NCBI RefSeq assembly: GCF_028885415.1 | Contig: NZ_CP118527.1 | Coordinates: 2,170,001-2,234,000, forward strand | Length of the DNA: 64,000 nucleotides | Source of the DNA: Streptomyces coeruleorubidus | Lineage (GTDB): Bacteria; Actinomycetota; Actinomycetes; Streptomycetales; Streptomycetaceae | Reading direction: 5' to 3' | Shown here: positions 35,051 to 44,122 of the stretch, piece after piece | How the letters are laid out: each line of letters begins with the position of its first letter | Numbering within the stretch: position 1 is the stretch's first letter | Translations under genes and position numbers: made by a program | Notes under the pieces: generated by a model | The model's database searches: none | Told to the model about the DNA's origin: nothing | Seen by the model: only the letters and a program-made list of their open reading frames with translations

Positions 35051-35847
35051 TGTACCGCTTCCTGATGTCCCGGCAGTGGGTGATCCTCACACTGATCGCC
35101 CTGCTTCTCATCCCCACGATGATCAGGCTGGGAATCTGGCAGATGCATCGCTACGAGGAGCGCACCGCACGGAACCAGCTGGTCACCGACGCGCTGGCGG
35201 CCGAGCCGGTGCCCGTGGAGAAGCTGACCGGACCCGGGCACACCGTCACCAGCACCGAGCGGTACCGGACCGTGACCGCGAAGGGCCGCTTCGACACGGA
35301 GGACGAGGTCGTCGTCCGCCGCCGCACCAACTCCGACGACGAGGTCGGCTACCACGTCCTGACCCCGTTCGTCCTCGACGACGGCAAGGTCCTGCTGGTC
35401 AACCGGGGCTGGATCCCCTCGGACGGGCCGAGCCAGACCACGTTCCCGAAGGTCCCCGCACCGCCGAGCGGCCAGGTGACCATCGAGGGACGGCTGATGC
35501 CCGACGAGACGACCGCGGCGAGCGGCATCAAGAACCTCAAGGGCCTGCCGGACCGGCAGATCATGCTGATCAACAGCGAGCAGGAGGCCCGGCGCCTGGA
35601 CGCGCAGGTGCTCGGCGGCTACATCGCGCAGACGGCGCCCGAGCCCAAGGGCGACACTCCCGAGCTGCTCGGCGACCCCGGCAAGGAGGACGCCGCGCTG
35701 AACTACGCGTACGCCGTGCAGTGGTGGCTGTTCGCCGCGGCCGTCCCGGTCGGCTGGGTGATCCTGGCCCGCCGCGAGGCCCGCGAACGGGCGCAGGCGG
35801 CGGCCGCGACGGCGCAGGACAGGGAGTCGCAGCCGGCCACGGCGTGA
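35050..35847 (+). CDS. SURF1-family cytochrome oxidase assembly protein
   Basis: 265 residues. Two transmembrane helices flank an extracytoplasmic domain: N-terminal WVILTLIALLLIPTMIRLGIWQ and C-terminal WWLFAAAVPVGWVILARREARE. Conserved pieces: LGIWQMHRYEERTARN, GYHVLTPFVLDDGKVLLVNRGWIP, NYAYAVQWW. SURF1 (Shy1) helps assemble haem-copper oxidase subunit I. The GTG at 35050 is used because YRFLMSRQWV matches the usual family start; an ATG at 35017 lies in the hairpin. No cytochrome oxidase genes are in the window. Confidence 0.9.
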   Translation: MYRFLMSRQWVILTLIALLLIPTMIRLGIWQMHRYEERTARNQLVTDALAAEPVPVEKLTGPGHTVTSTERYRTVTAKGRFDTEDEVVVRRRTNSDDEVGYHVLTPFVLDDGKVLLVNRGWIPSDGPSQTTFPKVPAPPSGQVTIEGRLMPDETTAASGIKNLKGLPDRQIMLINSEQEARRLDAQVLGGYIAQTAPEPKGDTPELLGDPGKEDAALNYAYAVQWWLFAAAVPVGWVILARREARERAQAAAATAQDRESQPATA

Positions 35848-35874
35848 CGCCGTCGGTCCTGGCCTTGGCTGTGG

Positions 35875-36816
35875 TCAGCCGGCCGGGCCGTCCCGCCAGT
35901 AGAGGAAGGCCCGTTCCGGCTCGGGCAGCAGGTCCCACGGATGGCGTGTCATGTGGCGGCCGACGCGCCGCAGGACGAGTGCGGCCTCGGCCGGGCGGTG
36001 AGCGCGGGTCAGGGCGAAGGCGAGCAGGTTGAGGTCGGTCATCGCTTCGGCATGGGGCGCGACGGAGGTGTGGAACCAGCGGGACAGGGCCCGGTCGAGC
36101 TCCTCGGCCGCCCGGAGCTCGTTCCAGTGACCGCTCGCGCCGATGGCGGCGAGGCCCGTCAGGCCCTGGCGGTGGGCGCCGAGCTCCACGCGGGCCGCCA
36201 CCGGCAGCACGGCGAGCGGCGAGCCGTGCGGGGCCTGGACCGCGCTCTGCCAGGCGAAGTCCAGCATGTCGGAGAGCGTGCCGTGGCCGCGCGGCGACAG
36301 ATAGCCCAGCATCTGGTGGTAGGCGCCACGGTGCCACGGTGCGCGGTTGACAGCCTCGGTCCACACGGGCACGGCGTCTCGTACCGGTACGGCACAGGCG
36401 TGCATCAGAGAGAACAGGGCCAGCCAGGGCGTCGGGTCCCCGGGGCAGGCGTCGGCGGCACGCAGACACGCCTGTTCGGCCTGGCGTACGGCGGCAGGGT
36501 CGCCGACCGGGACCCGGGCCACCGCGGCGCAGGCGGACAGCAGCAGGGCGTCGCCGTGGCCGGGCCGTTCGGCCACCCAGCGCTCGGGCATCACGGCCGG
36601 CATGTTCCGGGCGAGGACCGACACCCGGTGTGCTCTGCGGTCCCAGTCCCGTCCTGTGGCGCGCAGCAGCCGGGCGGCGGGCTCCCAGGCGGGACGGTTG
36701 CTGCCCGCGCCGAGCCCGTGCAGTTGGGGGACCGGCCGCAGTGCGACGAGGGTCGCGTGCAGGAGGTCGTCGTCGAGTTCGGGGCGGATCAGCAGGGCAG
36801 GGCGGCGTCTGAGCAT
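35875..36816 (-). CDS. Hypothetical helical-repeat protein
   Basis: 313 residues, soluble, rich in Ala, Arg, Leu and Trp. Features such as RWVAERPGHGDALLLSACAAVAR, DPTPWLALFSLMHA and NRAPWHRGAYHQMLGYLSPRGHG (given in pieces) suggest stacked alpha-helices of a TPR-like type. I do not recognise a named family. It converges on the SURF1 gene, 27 bases apart. ATG at 36814-36816; a longer form is not excluded. Possibly a protein-interaction scaffold; no function assigned. Confidence 0.65.
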   Translation of the reverse strand: MLRRRPALLIRPELDDDLLHATLVALRPVPQLHGLGAGSNRPAWEPAARLLRATGRDWDRRAHRVSVLARNMPAVMPERWVAERPGHGDALLLSACAAVARVPVGDPAAVRQAEQACLRAADACPGDPTPWLALFSLMHACAVPVRDAVPVWTEAVNRAPWHRGAYHQMLGYLSPRGHGTLSDMLDFAWQSAVQAPHGSPLAVLPVAARVELGAHRQGLTGLAAIGASGHWNELRAAEELDRALSRWFHTSVAPHAEAMTDLNLLAFALTRAHRPAEAALVLRRVGRHMTRHPWDLLPEPERAFLYWRDGPAG

Positions 36817-36859
36817 CTCGGTCTCGGCGAAGGTGGAGCGGAGCAGGACGAGGTCGGTC

Positions 36860-36907
36860 GCGCGGCGGGCGTGCCGTCAGGGCTGGGGAGGGGCACGCCC
36901 GCCGCGC
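36860..36907 (-). terminator. Terminator of the cstA-ybdD operon
   Basis: Perfect 16-bp arms GCGCGGCGGGCGTGCC (36860-36875) and GGCACGCCCGCCGCGC (36892-36907) with a 16-base loop, 74 bases after the ybdD stop on the minus strand and 44 bases upstream of the next minus-strand gene. Confidence 0.8.
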
Positions 36908-36980
36908 GGCCGGGGAACCACGCGCCGGAGGACGCCACGCGGCCGGGGGACCGCGCGGGGGGGGATGCCGCCGCGCGGGA

Positions 36981-37172
36981 TCAGCAGCAGCGGCCGGGCG
37001 CCTCGCACTCGCGCTGCGTGGTGCGCATCCGCTGGTACTCGCGTCGGGTCGGCACCGGAGCGCGCGGGTGGTGGCGCCGGTGCCGCTCGCAGTAGCGGTC
37101 GTACTCCGTCTCGCCGGTCAGCTCGCGCGCGTACCGGAGCACGGTGTCCAGCATCTTCCGTACGGTGCTCAC
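36981..37172 (-). CDS. ybdD: YbdD/YjiX-family small protein (DUF466)
   Basis: 63 residues. Family features: LRYARELTGETEYDRYCERHRRHHP and PTRREYQRMR (quoted in part), ending with two Cys (GRCC). YbdD/YjiX proteins are encoded with CstA/BtsT carbon-starvation transporters and, from literature on E. coli, support pyruvate or peptide uptake. The GTG start overlaps the cstA stop (GTGA), fixing the start and showing co-translation. Confidence 0.88.
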   Translation of the reverse strand: MSTVRKMLDTVLRYARELTGETEYDRYCERHRRHHPRAPVPTRREYQRMRTTQRECEAPGRCC

Positions 37173-39340
37173 GGGCCCGCCCCCACCAGCGGCTCGGTGT
37201 TCCGCTGCTCGGGGACATCGATGCGGGAGGCGACGTACGGGGCCTCGGTCGTCGGCAGGGGCTCGGTGGCGCGCAGTGCGCGGAAGCACACCACCGCGCA
37301 GTTGACCAGGACGATGAGGACCAACAGCAGGAAGATCGCCATGATCACGCCGTCGACGGTGTTGTTGAGGACGATGGTGTGCATGTCGTCCATGTTCGTG
37401 GCGCCCGGCAGCAGCTTGCCGGCGTCGATGGCGTCCGCGTAGACGTCCCGCTGGGCGAAGAAGCCGATCTTCGGGTCGTCCGAGAAGATCTTCTGCCAGC
37501 CGGCGGTGAAGGTGACGGCCACGTCCCAGGCCAGAGGGATGCCGGTCACCCACGCCCAGCGCAGTTTGCCCGCCTTGATCAGCATGGTCGTGGTGACGGC
37601 CAGGGCGACCGCGGCCAGCAGCTGGTTGGCGATGCCGAACAGCGGGAAGAGCTGCTTGATGCCGCCGAGCGGATCGGTGACACCGGCGTACAGGAAGTAG
37701 CCCCAGGCGCCGACGACCAGGGCGCTGGTGATCCAGATGCCCGGCTTCCAGGTGACCCGGCCGATCGGCTTCCAGACGTTGCCCAGCATGTCCTGGAGCA
37801 TGAAGCGGCCCACGCGGGTGCCCGCGTCCACCGTGGTCAGGATGAACAGGGCCTCGAACATGATGGCGAAGTGGTACCAGAAGGCCTTCATCCCGGCACC
37901 GCCGAACACCCCGGCGAAGATCTCCGACATCCCGACGGCCAGGGTGGGCGCGCCACCGGAGCGGCCGACCAGGGTGTGCTCCTCGACGGCCTTGGCCGCC
38001 GCGGCGAGCTGGTCCGGGGTGATGCTGAAGCCGAGGTTCTTCACCGCTTCCGACGCGGTCTGCACCGTTGGGCCGAGCAGCGCGGCCGGGGAGTTCATCG
38101 CGTAGAACAGGCCCGGTTCCAGGACGCACGCGGCGATCAGCGCCATGACGGCGACGAAGGACTCCGTGAGCATGGAGCCGTACCCGATCATTCGGACCTG
38201 GGACTCCTTCTGGATCAGCTTCGGCGTGGTGCCGGAGGAGACCAGGGCGTGGAAGCCGGACAGGGCGCCGCAGGCGATGGTGATGAACAGGAACGGGAAG
38301 AGCCCTCCGGCGAACACCGGTCCGGCGCCGGTCGAGGCGAACTCCGTCACCGGCTCGGCCTTGAGGGTCGGGGCGGCGATCACCACGCCGACGGCCATCA
38401 GGGCGATGGTGCCGACCTTCATGAAGGTCGACAGGTAGTCACGGGGAGCCAGCAGCATCCACACGGGGAGCACGGAGGCGACGAAGCCGTAGCCGATCAG
38501 GCAGAAGACCAGGGTCTCGGGGCTCCAGACGAAGTACTCCGCCATCGACGAGTCCTGGATCCAGCCGCCGCCGAGGATGGCGAGCAGCAGCAGTACCACG
38601 CCGATGACACTGGTCTCCACGACCCGGCCCGGCCGCAGGTAGCGCAGGTAGTAGCCCATGAAAAGGGCGATGGGGATGGTCATGGTGACCGAGAAGGTGC
38701 CCCAGGCCGACTCGGCCAGCGCGTTGACGACGACCATGGCCAGCACCGCGAGCAGGATGATCATGATGGCGAAGACACCGATCAGTGCCGCCGCCCCGCC
38801 CACCCTGCCGATCTCGTCCCGGGCCATCTGACCGAGGCTCTTGCCGTCCCGTCGCATGGAGAGGAAGAGGACGATCATGTCCTGGACCGCGCCGGCGAAG
38901 ATCACGCCCACGACGATCCAGATCGTGCCCGGCAGATAGCCCATCTGCGCGGCCAGCACCGGACCCACCAGCGGACCGGCGCCGGCGATGGCCGCGAAGT
39001 GGTGGCCGAACAGCACCCGGCGGTCGGTCGGGTGGTAGTCGACACCGTCCTCCAGCCGCTCGGCCGGGGTGGCGCGGGTGTCGTCGACCTCCAGGACCCG
39101 GCGGGCGATGAACCGCGAGTAGAAGCGGTAGGCGATGGCGTACGAGCCGAGGGCCGCCATCACCAGCCACACGGCGGAGATCTCCTCGCCGCGGGAGAGC
39201 GCGAGGACACCCCAGCCGACCGCGCCGACGAGGGCGACGGCGGTCCATATGAGGATCGACCTGGGGGTCATGCGGGACCGCCGGGGCGGTGGCCCCTCCG
39301 GCGCCGGCAGAGCGGATCCGGGCATGGCTGACGTGGACAT
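37169..39340 (-). CDS. cstA: Carbon starvation protein A (CstA) transporter
   Basis: 723 residues, about 16-18 membrane segments. Family features: HHFAAIAGAGPLVGPVLAAQMGYLPG (in pieces), GAVQDMIVLFLSMRRDGKSLG, FHALVSSGTTPKLI, EALFILTTVDAGTRVGRFMLQD. CstA proteins take up pyruvate or small peptides under carbon limitation. ATG at 39338-39340 has GAGGAG 6 bases upstream. It is the first gene of the cstA-ybdD operon. The genes upstream (DUF3311 and sodium symporter) also look like carboxylate uptake genes. Confidence 0.93.
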   Translation of the reverse strand: MSTSAMPGSALPAPEGPPPRRSRMTPRSILIWTAVALVGAVGWGVLALSRGEEISAVWLVMAALGSYAIAYRFYSRFIARRVLEVDDTRATPAERLEDGVDYHPTDRRVLFGHHFAAIAGAGPLVGPVLAAQMGYLPGTIWIVVGVIFAGAVQDMIVLFLSMRRDGKSLGQMARDEIGRVGGAAALIGVFAIMIILLAVLAMVVVNALAESAWGTFSVTMTIPIALFMGYYLRYLRPGRVVETSVIGVVLLLLAILGGGWIQDSSMAEYFVWSPETLVFCLIGYGFVASVLPVWMLLAPRDYLSTFMKVGTIALMAVGVVIAAPTLKAEPVTEFASTGAGPVFAGGLFPFLFITIACGALSGFHALVSSGTTPKLIQKESQVRMIGYGSMLTESFVAVMALIAACVLEPGLFYAMNSPAALLGPTVQTASEAVKNLGFSITPDQLAAAAKAVEEHTLVGRSGGAPTLAVGMSEIFAGVFGGAGMKAFWYHFAIMFEALFILTTVDAGTRVGRFMLQDMLGNVWKPIGRVTWKPGIWITSALVVGAWGYFLYAGVTDPLGGIKQLFPLFGIANQLLAAVALAVTTTMLIKAGKLRWAWVTGIPLAWDVAVTFTAGWQKIFSDDPKIGFFAQRDVYADAIDAGKLLPGATNMDDMHTIVLNNTVDGVIMAIFLLLVLIVLVNCAVVCFRALRATEPLPTTEAPYVASRIDVPEQRNTEPLVGAGP

Positions 39341-39402
39341 GGCGACTCCTCACCTGGAGCGGTGTGTCGGGTGGTGCTGCGAAGGGGTTGCAGAGGGCGC
39401 GA

Positions 39403-39627
39403 TCAGGGACCGTGACGGTCGTCGTGCCGTGTCAGCGCGTAGGCCGCGAGCAGGCAGAGGCCGCACCCCGGTACCCAGGCGAGCTGGTACCAGTAGAAGA
39501 ACGGCGTTCCCGCCAGCCGTGGGCTCGCGCCGGCGTACCAGGGGACCCACAGCAGTCCCGCGGCGGGAGCGAGCAGCAGGAGGACGACGGCTACGCGTCG
39601 TAGCCGTGGACGGCCGGTCCGTGCCAT
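39403..39627 (-). CDS. DUF3311 small membrane protein
   Basis: 74 residues, two membrane helices (VAVVLLLLAPAAGLLWVPWYA; PFFYWYQLAWVPGCGLCLLAAYAL), the DUF3311 pattern with PxFxWYQLAW. DUF3311 proteins are usually encoded with sodium:monocarboxylate symporters, as a small subunit-like partner. Here the symporter gene is divergent, 178 bases away, rather than directly downstream. ATG at 39625-39627, with GAGGAG 8 bases upstream. Confidence 0.87.
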   Translation of the reverse strand: MARTGRPRLRRVAVVLLLLAPAAGLLWVPWYAGASPRLAGTPFFYWYQLAWVPGCGLCLLAAYALTRHDDRHGP

Positions 39628-39805
39628 GACCTGTGCTCCTCTGCCGTTCGCTGTCGGTCTGTGCAAGAGTTGCGCTTCCGCCGAGAACGGTTGACAGCGG
39701 ATTTCCAGAAGATTTCCCGCCGGTTTTCTTTCTTCTTCTGTCCTCCGAACCGGCCGCCCGCGCAACCAGCAGGCGAGGGTTCAGGCACACCAAGGACGGT
39801 GACCC

Positions 39806-41368
39806 ATGGCGGATGGCGCCATGACCACGACGTTCCTCGCCGTGATCGGCGGAGCGTCGCTGCTCGCCGTCACCGCGCGCCGTCTGCGCCCCGTCGACCG
39901 GCTGCCGTCCCTGGAGGGCTGGGCGCTCGCCGACCGCAGCCTCGGACCGGGGTGGACCTGGCTGCTGCTGGGCGGCACGATCTTCACCGCGTACACGTTC
40001 ACCGCCGTCCCCGGACTGGCGTACGGCAACGGCGCGCCCGCGTTCTTCGCGGTGCCCTACACGGTGATCGTCTGTCCGCTCGCCTTCGTTCTGCTGACCC
40101 GTCTGTGGTCGGTGGCCCGCCGCCACGGGTACGTCACGGCTGCCGACTTCGTGCGCGGGCGGTACGGTTCACCGCCGCTGGCGCTCGTGGTGGCGCTGAC
40201 CGGGATCCTCGCGACGATGCCGTACCTGGCGCTGCAGCTGCTCGGCCTGCGGGCCGTGCTCACGGCCGGGGGCCTCTATCCCCGGGGAGCGGCCGGCGAC
40301 CTGGTGATGGTGGCGCTGTTCGCGGGGCTGGCCGTGGCCACGTACCGGCACGGGCTGCGCGCGCCGACGGTGATCTCGGCGCTCAAGGCGGTTGCCGTGT
40401 TCGTCTCGCTCACGGCCGTGTGCTGGCTGGTCCTGGAACGGCTCGGCGGACCGGGCGCGGTGTTCGAGAAAGCGGCGTGGCGGCTGGCCGGGACGGACAC
40501 GGCCGGCTCCGCCCTGCTGCTCTCCCCCGAGCAGCAGCCCGCCTACGCCACCCTCGCGCTGGGCTCGGCGCTCGCGCTGCTGATGTACCCGCACGTGCTC
40601 ACCGCCGGATTCGCCGCCGACAGTCCACGCACCGTACGCAGGGCCGCCGTGGCGCTGCCCGCCTGGACGGCACTGCTCGCGCTCTTCGGTTTCCTCGGCA
40701 TCGCGGCGCTCGCCACCGGGGTGCGGGCGCCCGAGGGCGGGGCCGAGGCCGCCGTGCCGATGCTGGTCGACCGGCTGATGCCGGGGCCGCTGGCCGGACT
40801 GGTGTTCGGCGCGATCACCGTGGGCGCGCTGGTCCCGGCCGCCGTGATGTCCATCGCGGCCGCCACGAGCTTCGTCCGCAACGTGTACGTCGAGTACGTC
40901 CATCCGACGGCCACGCCGAAGCGGCAGGTGCGCATCGCCAAGGCGGTGTCGCTCACCGCGAAGGTGGGGGCCGTGGCGTTCGTGTTCGGACTGCGCGACC
41001 AGGACGCCATCAACCTCCAGTTGCTCGGCGGCGTGTGGATCCTGCAGATCTTCCCGGCGGTCGCCGTCGGGCTGTTCACCGGGTGGCTGCACCCGCGGGC
41101 GCTGCTCGCCGGGTGGGCCGTGGGCATGGCGTCGGGGACGTACCTGGTGGTGCGCGAGGGGTTCTCCTCGATCGTGCCGCTCGGTACCGGCGCCGGGCCG
41201 CTGGAGATCTACGCCGGGCTCGCCGCCCTGCTGCTCAATCTGACCGTCGCGGTGGCCGGTACCGCGGCGCTGACACGCCTCGGCGTCCCGCGCGGCGCCG
41301 ACGCGACAGACCTGCCGTCCCGCCTGACCGTCAGGCGGCGCCCGGAGACGGGAGCGAACACTCCGTGA
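39806..41368 (+). CDS. Sodium:solute symporter (monocarboxylate type)
   Basis: 520 residues, about 13 membrane segments. SSS features: DRLPSLEGWALADRSLG, WLLLGGTIFTAYTFTAVPGLAYG (in pieces), RHGYVTAADFVRGRYGS, and ATSFVRNVYVEYVHP. The nearby DUF3311 gene points to the MctP-like monocarboxylate branch (pyruvate, lactate and similar). Its stop overlaps the GTG of a sigma-factor gene (GTGA), so the transporter heads a coupled operon with a sigma factor and a small membrane protein. Such linkage of a symporter to a SigE-type sigma factor is unusual. Confidence 0.87.
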   Translation: MADGAMTTTFLAVIGGASLLAVTARRLRPVDRLPSLEGWALADRSLGPGWTWLLLGGTIFTAYTFTAVPGLAYGNGAPAFFAVPYTVIVCPLAFVLLTRLWSVARRHGYVTAADFVRGRYGSPPLALVVALTGILATMPYLALQLLGLRAVLTAGGLYPRGAAGDLVMVALFAGLAVATYRHGLRAPTVISALKAVAVFVSLTAVCWLVLERLGGPGAVFEKAAWRLAGTDTAGSALLLSPEQQPAYATLALGSALALLMYPHVLTAGFAADSPRTVRRAAVALPAWTALLALFGFLGIAALATGVRAPEGGAEAAVPMLVDRLMPGPLAGLVFGAITVGALVPAAVMSIAAATSFVRNVYVEYVHPTATPKRQVRIAKAVSLTAKVGAVAFVFGLRDQDAINLQLLGGVWILQIFPAVAVGLFTGWLHPRALLAGWAVGMASGTYLVVREGFSSIVPLGTGAGPLEIYAGLAALLLNLTVAVAGTAALTRLGVPRGADATDLPSRLTVRRRPETGANTP

Positions 41369-41961
41369 GACGCAGACAGAACACCCCGGTCACCCTGCCA
41401 CCGGTCCCCGCACCGGCCGCCCGAGCCGAGCCGCTCGCCCCCGCGGTGAGCGATCCGGACGACGTGGAGCGGGAGGCCGGCGTCGCCCGGCTCTTCGAGG
41501 TGCACTACTCCTCGATGCTGCGCCTCGCCGTCCTGCTCGGCGCGGACGACCCGGAGAACGTGGTGGCCGAGGCGTACTACCAGATCTACCGCAAGTGGCG
41601 GCGCCTGCGGGACGCGGCCGCGGCGGAGGCGTATCTGCGCTCGACCGTCTGCAATCTGACGCGGATGCGGATACGGCACCTCCAAGTCGCCCGCAGACAC
41701 GAGGAGAACCCGCCGAACCCGCCGGACGAGGCGGTCGCCTCCGCGGAGCACGCCGCACTGCTGCGCGACGACCAGCGCGTGCTCATCGACGCCCTCCAGC
41801 AGTTGCCGCCCCGGCAGCGCGAGGCGCTGGTGCTGCGGCACTGGCTCGGTCTGAAGGAGAGCGAGATAGCCGCCGCGATGGGCATCTCCGGCGGTTCCGT
41901 CAAGACGCACACGGCACGCGGCATCGCCGCCCTGACCCAGGCGATGGAGGCCCGGCGATGA
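41365..41961 (+). CDS. SigE-family RNA polymerase sigma factor
   Basis: 198 residues. Region 2 is near residues 35-100 (LFEVHYSSMLRLAVLLGAD, EAYYQIYRKWRRL, YLRSTVCNLTRMRIRH) and region 4 near 130-195 (QQLPPRQREALVLRHWLGL, EIAAAMGISGGSVKTHTARG). The N-terminal 30 residues are Pro/Ala-rich. The size and region-4 form match the SigE family of extracytoplasmic-function factors. Coupled to the symporter upstream (GTGA) and to the membrane protein downstream (ATGA), which may hold or sense it. Confidence 0.88.
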   Translation: MRRRQNTPVTLPPVPAPAARAEPLAPAVSDPDDVEREAGVARLFEVHYSSMLRLAVLLGADDPENVVAEAYYQIYRKWRRLRDAAAAEAYLRSTVCNLTRMRIRHLQVARRHEENPPNPPDEAVASAEHAALLRDDQRVLIDALQQLPPRQREALVLRHWLGLKESEIAAAMGISGGSVKTHTARGIAALTQAMEARR

Positions 41962-42290
41962 CTCATCGAGATGCGACTCCGTCGCGTGGCACCAGTCCCG
42001 ACGGGCCCGGACACGGCCGCACCGAGGAGGAGCTCCGCGAGGCGCTTCGGGTACTGGCGGGCGGGGTGCTTCCCGACCCCGACGCGTACCGCACGGCACG
42101 CGGCGAGTGGCTGCGGCGCGAGCGGCGGCGGCGGCTCGTGCTCGCCGTGCTGGTCGCGGTCGTCTTCGCGCTGGCGACCCTGATCGGCCTGTGGGTGCTC
42201 AACCAGGCGCCGTCGGACCCCGGTGTCATCTTCTCCGGCGCCGGCTCCCCGGCCGCCTCGGGCCTGTCACTCCCCCGCCCCCTGCCCTGA
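41958..42290 (+). CDS. Small membrane protein, possible anti-sigma partner
   Basis: 110 residues. A cytosolic N-terminal part (TEEELREALRVLAGGVLPDPDAYRTARGEWLRRERRRR, seen in pieces) precedes one transmembrane helix (LVLAVLVAVVFALATLIGLWVL) and a short external tail. Start overlaps the sigma-factor stop (ATGA). Membrane proteins in this position and topology often bind the sigma factor, but it lacks a recognisable zinc-binding anti-sigma motif. Role inferred from context only. Confidence 0.7.
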   Translation: MTHRDATPSRGTSPDGPGHGRTEEELREALRVLAGGVLPDPDAYRTARGEWLRRERRRRLVLAVLVAVVFALATLIGLWVLNQAPSDPGVIFSGAGSPAASGLSLPRPLP

Positions 42291-42323
42291 TTGCCGCACC
42301 CGCCTGCCGGGAACCCGCACTCC

Positions 42324-44117
42324 GTGGACCCGAGCATCGAGGATTACGCGCTCATCGGCGATGAACAGACCGCCGCCCTGGTCGGTACGGACGGATCCGT
42401 GGACTGGCTCTGTCTGCCCCGCTTCGACTCGGCCGCCTGCTTCGCCAAGCTGCTCGGCGACGAGGACAACGGCTACTGGCGCATCGCCCCCGTGGGGGCG
42501 GACCGGTGCACCCGGCGCGCCTACCGACCCGACACCCTCGTCCTGGACACCGAGTGGGAGACCGGGCAGGGAGCGGTCCGCGTCACCGACCTGATGCCCC
42601 AGCGCGACCGCGCCCCCGACCTCGTACGCGTCGTCGAGGGCCTGGGCGGCGAGGTGACGCTCCACAGCGTCCTCAAGCTGCGCTTCGACTACGGCTCGAT
42701 CATCCCCTGGGTACGCCGGGTCGACGGCCACCGCGTCGCCGTCGCCGGACCCGACTCCACCTGGCTGCGCAGCGAGCCGGAGGTGCGCAGTTGGGGCGAG
42801 GACTTCGGAACGCACGCGGAGTTCACGGTCCGCAAGGGCGAGAAGGTCGCGTTCGTCCTCACCTGGCACCCCTCCCACGAGCAGCGCCCGCCGCTCGTCG
42901 ACCCCTACGAGTCGCTGCGCCACAGCGTGGAGGACTGGCGGGCCTGGGTGTCGCGCTGCCGCTACGACGGACCGTACCGGGACGCCGTCGTCCGCTCCCT
43001 GATCACCCTCAAGGCGCTCACCTACGCCCCGACCGGCGGCATCGTCGCCGCCCCCACCACCTCACTGCCCGAGGAGCCGGGCGGGGTGCGCAACTGGGAC
43101 TACCGCTACTGCTGGCTGCGCGACTCCACCCTCACCCTGGGCGCGCTGCTGTCGGCGGGCTACCAGGAGGAGGCCGAGGCCTGGCGGAACTGGCTGCTGC
43201 GCGCGGTCGCGGGCGACCCGGCGGACCTCCAGATCATGTACGGCGTGGCCGGCGAGCGACGGCTGCCCGAGTTCGAGTTGCCGTGGCTGTCCGGCTTCGC
43301 CGGGTCCGCCCCCGTACGCATCGGGAACGACGCCGTGAAACAGGTTCAGCTGGACGTCTACGGCGAGGTCATGGACTCCCTGTCGCTGGCCCGCATCTCG
43401 GGCCTGTCCGCCCAGCCTGACGTGTGGGCGCTGCAGACGGCCCTGATGGACTTCCTGCGGGACAACTGGCGCCAGCCGGACGAGGGTCTGTGGGAGGTGC
43501 GCGGCGGTCGGCGCCAGTTCGTGCACTCGAAGGTGATGGTGTGGGTCGCCGCCGACCGTGCCGTACGCACCCTGGAGCGCCATCCAGAGCTGGACGGCGA
43601 CCTGGACGGCTGGCGCGCGCTGCGTGACGAGGTGCACCGCGAGGTGTGCGACAAGGGCTACGACCCCGAACGCAACACCTTCACGCAGTCCTACGGCTCG
43701 CGCGAACTGGACGCCGCGCTGCTGCTCATCCCGCGCGTCGGCTTCCTGCCGCCCGACGATCCACGGGTGGTCGGCACGATCGACGCGGTCCGCAAGGAGC
43801 TGGACCACGACGGCTTACTGCGCCGCTACAGCACCACCGACTCCGACCAGGCGGACATCGACGGACTGCCCGGCTCCGAAGGCACCTTCCTGGTGTGCTC
43901 GTTCTGGCTCGCGGACGCCCTGCACATGACGGGCCGTACGCAGGAGGCCCGGGAGCTGTTCGAGCGGCTGGCGGGACTCGCCAACGACGTCGGCCTGCTG
44001 TCCGAGGAGTTCGACCCGGTGACCGGCCGGCAGCTCGGCAACTTCCCGCAGGCGTTCAGCCACATCGGCCTGGTGAACACCGCTCTCGCCCTGTTCGGGG
44101 AGGACGGGGCAGGATAG
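42324..44117 (+). CDS. Glycoside hydrolase family 15 protein (trehalase/glucoamylase-like)
   Basis: 597 residues. N-terminal super-sandwich domain (SIEDYALIGDEQTAALVGTDGSVDWLCLPRFDS region, in pieces: GSVDWLCLPRFDS), then the (alpha/alpha)6 barrel with PEEPGGVRNWDYRYCWLRDS, the GH15 signature region, and SEEFDPVTGRQLGNFPQAFSH near the end containing the second catalytic Glu. Actinobacterial members are often trehalases; a glucoamylase role is also possible. No signal peptide, so intracellular. The start is uncertain: GTG at 42324 (used) or TTG at 42291 directly after the previous stop. It probably belongs to the sigma-factor operon. Confidence 0.87.
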   Translation: MDPSIEDYALIGDEQTAALVGTDGSVDWLCLPRFDSAACFAKLLGDEDNGYWRIAPVGADRCTRRAYRPDTLVLDTEWETGQGAVRVTDLMPQRDRAPDLVRVVEGLGGEVTLHSVLKLRFDYGSIIPWVRRVDGHRVAVAGPDSTWLRSEPEVRSWGEDFGTHAEFTVRKGEKVAFVLTWHPSHEQRPPLVDPYESLRHSVEDWRAWVSRCRYDGPYRDAVVRSLITLKALTYAPTGGIVAAPTTSLPEEPGGVRNWDYRYCWLRDSTLTLGALLSAGYQEEAEAWRNWLLRAVAGDPADLQIMYGVAGERRLPEFELPWLSGFAGSAPVRIGNDAVKQVQLDVYGEVMDSLSLARISGLSAQPDVWALQTALMDFLRDNWRQPDEGLWEVRGGRRQFVHSKVMVWVAADRAVRTLERHPELDGDLDGWRALRDEVHREVCDKGYDPERNTFTQSYGSRELDAALLLIPRVGFLPPDDPRVVGTIDAVRKELDHDGLLRRYSTTDSDQADIDGLPGSEGTFLVCSFWLADALHMTGRTQEARELFERLAGLANDVGLLSEEFDPVTGRQLGNFPQAFSHIGLVNTALALFGEDGAG

Positions 44118-44122
44118 GGGCC

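Noticed and set aside
36347..39331. 994-codon open frame on the + strand opposite cstA
   Set aside because: Antisense shadow of cstA: composition rich in Asp/Gly/Glu/His without any domain, and cstA has clear family motifs, a good ribosome-binding site and coupled ybdD.
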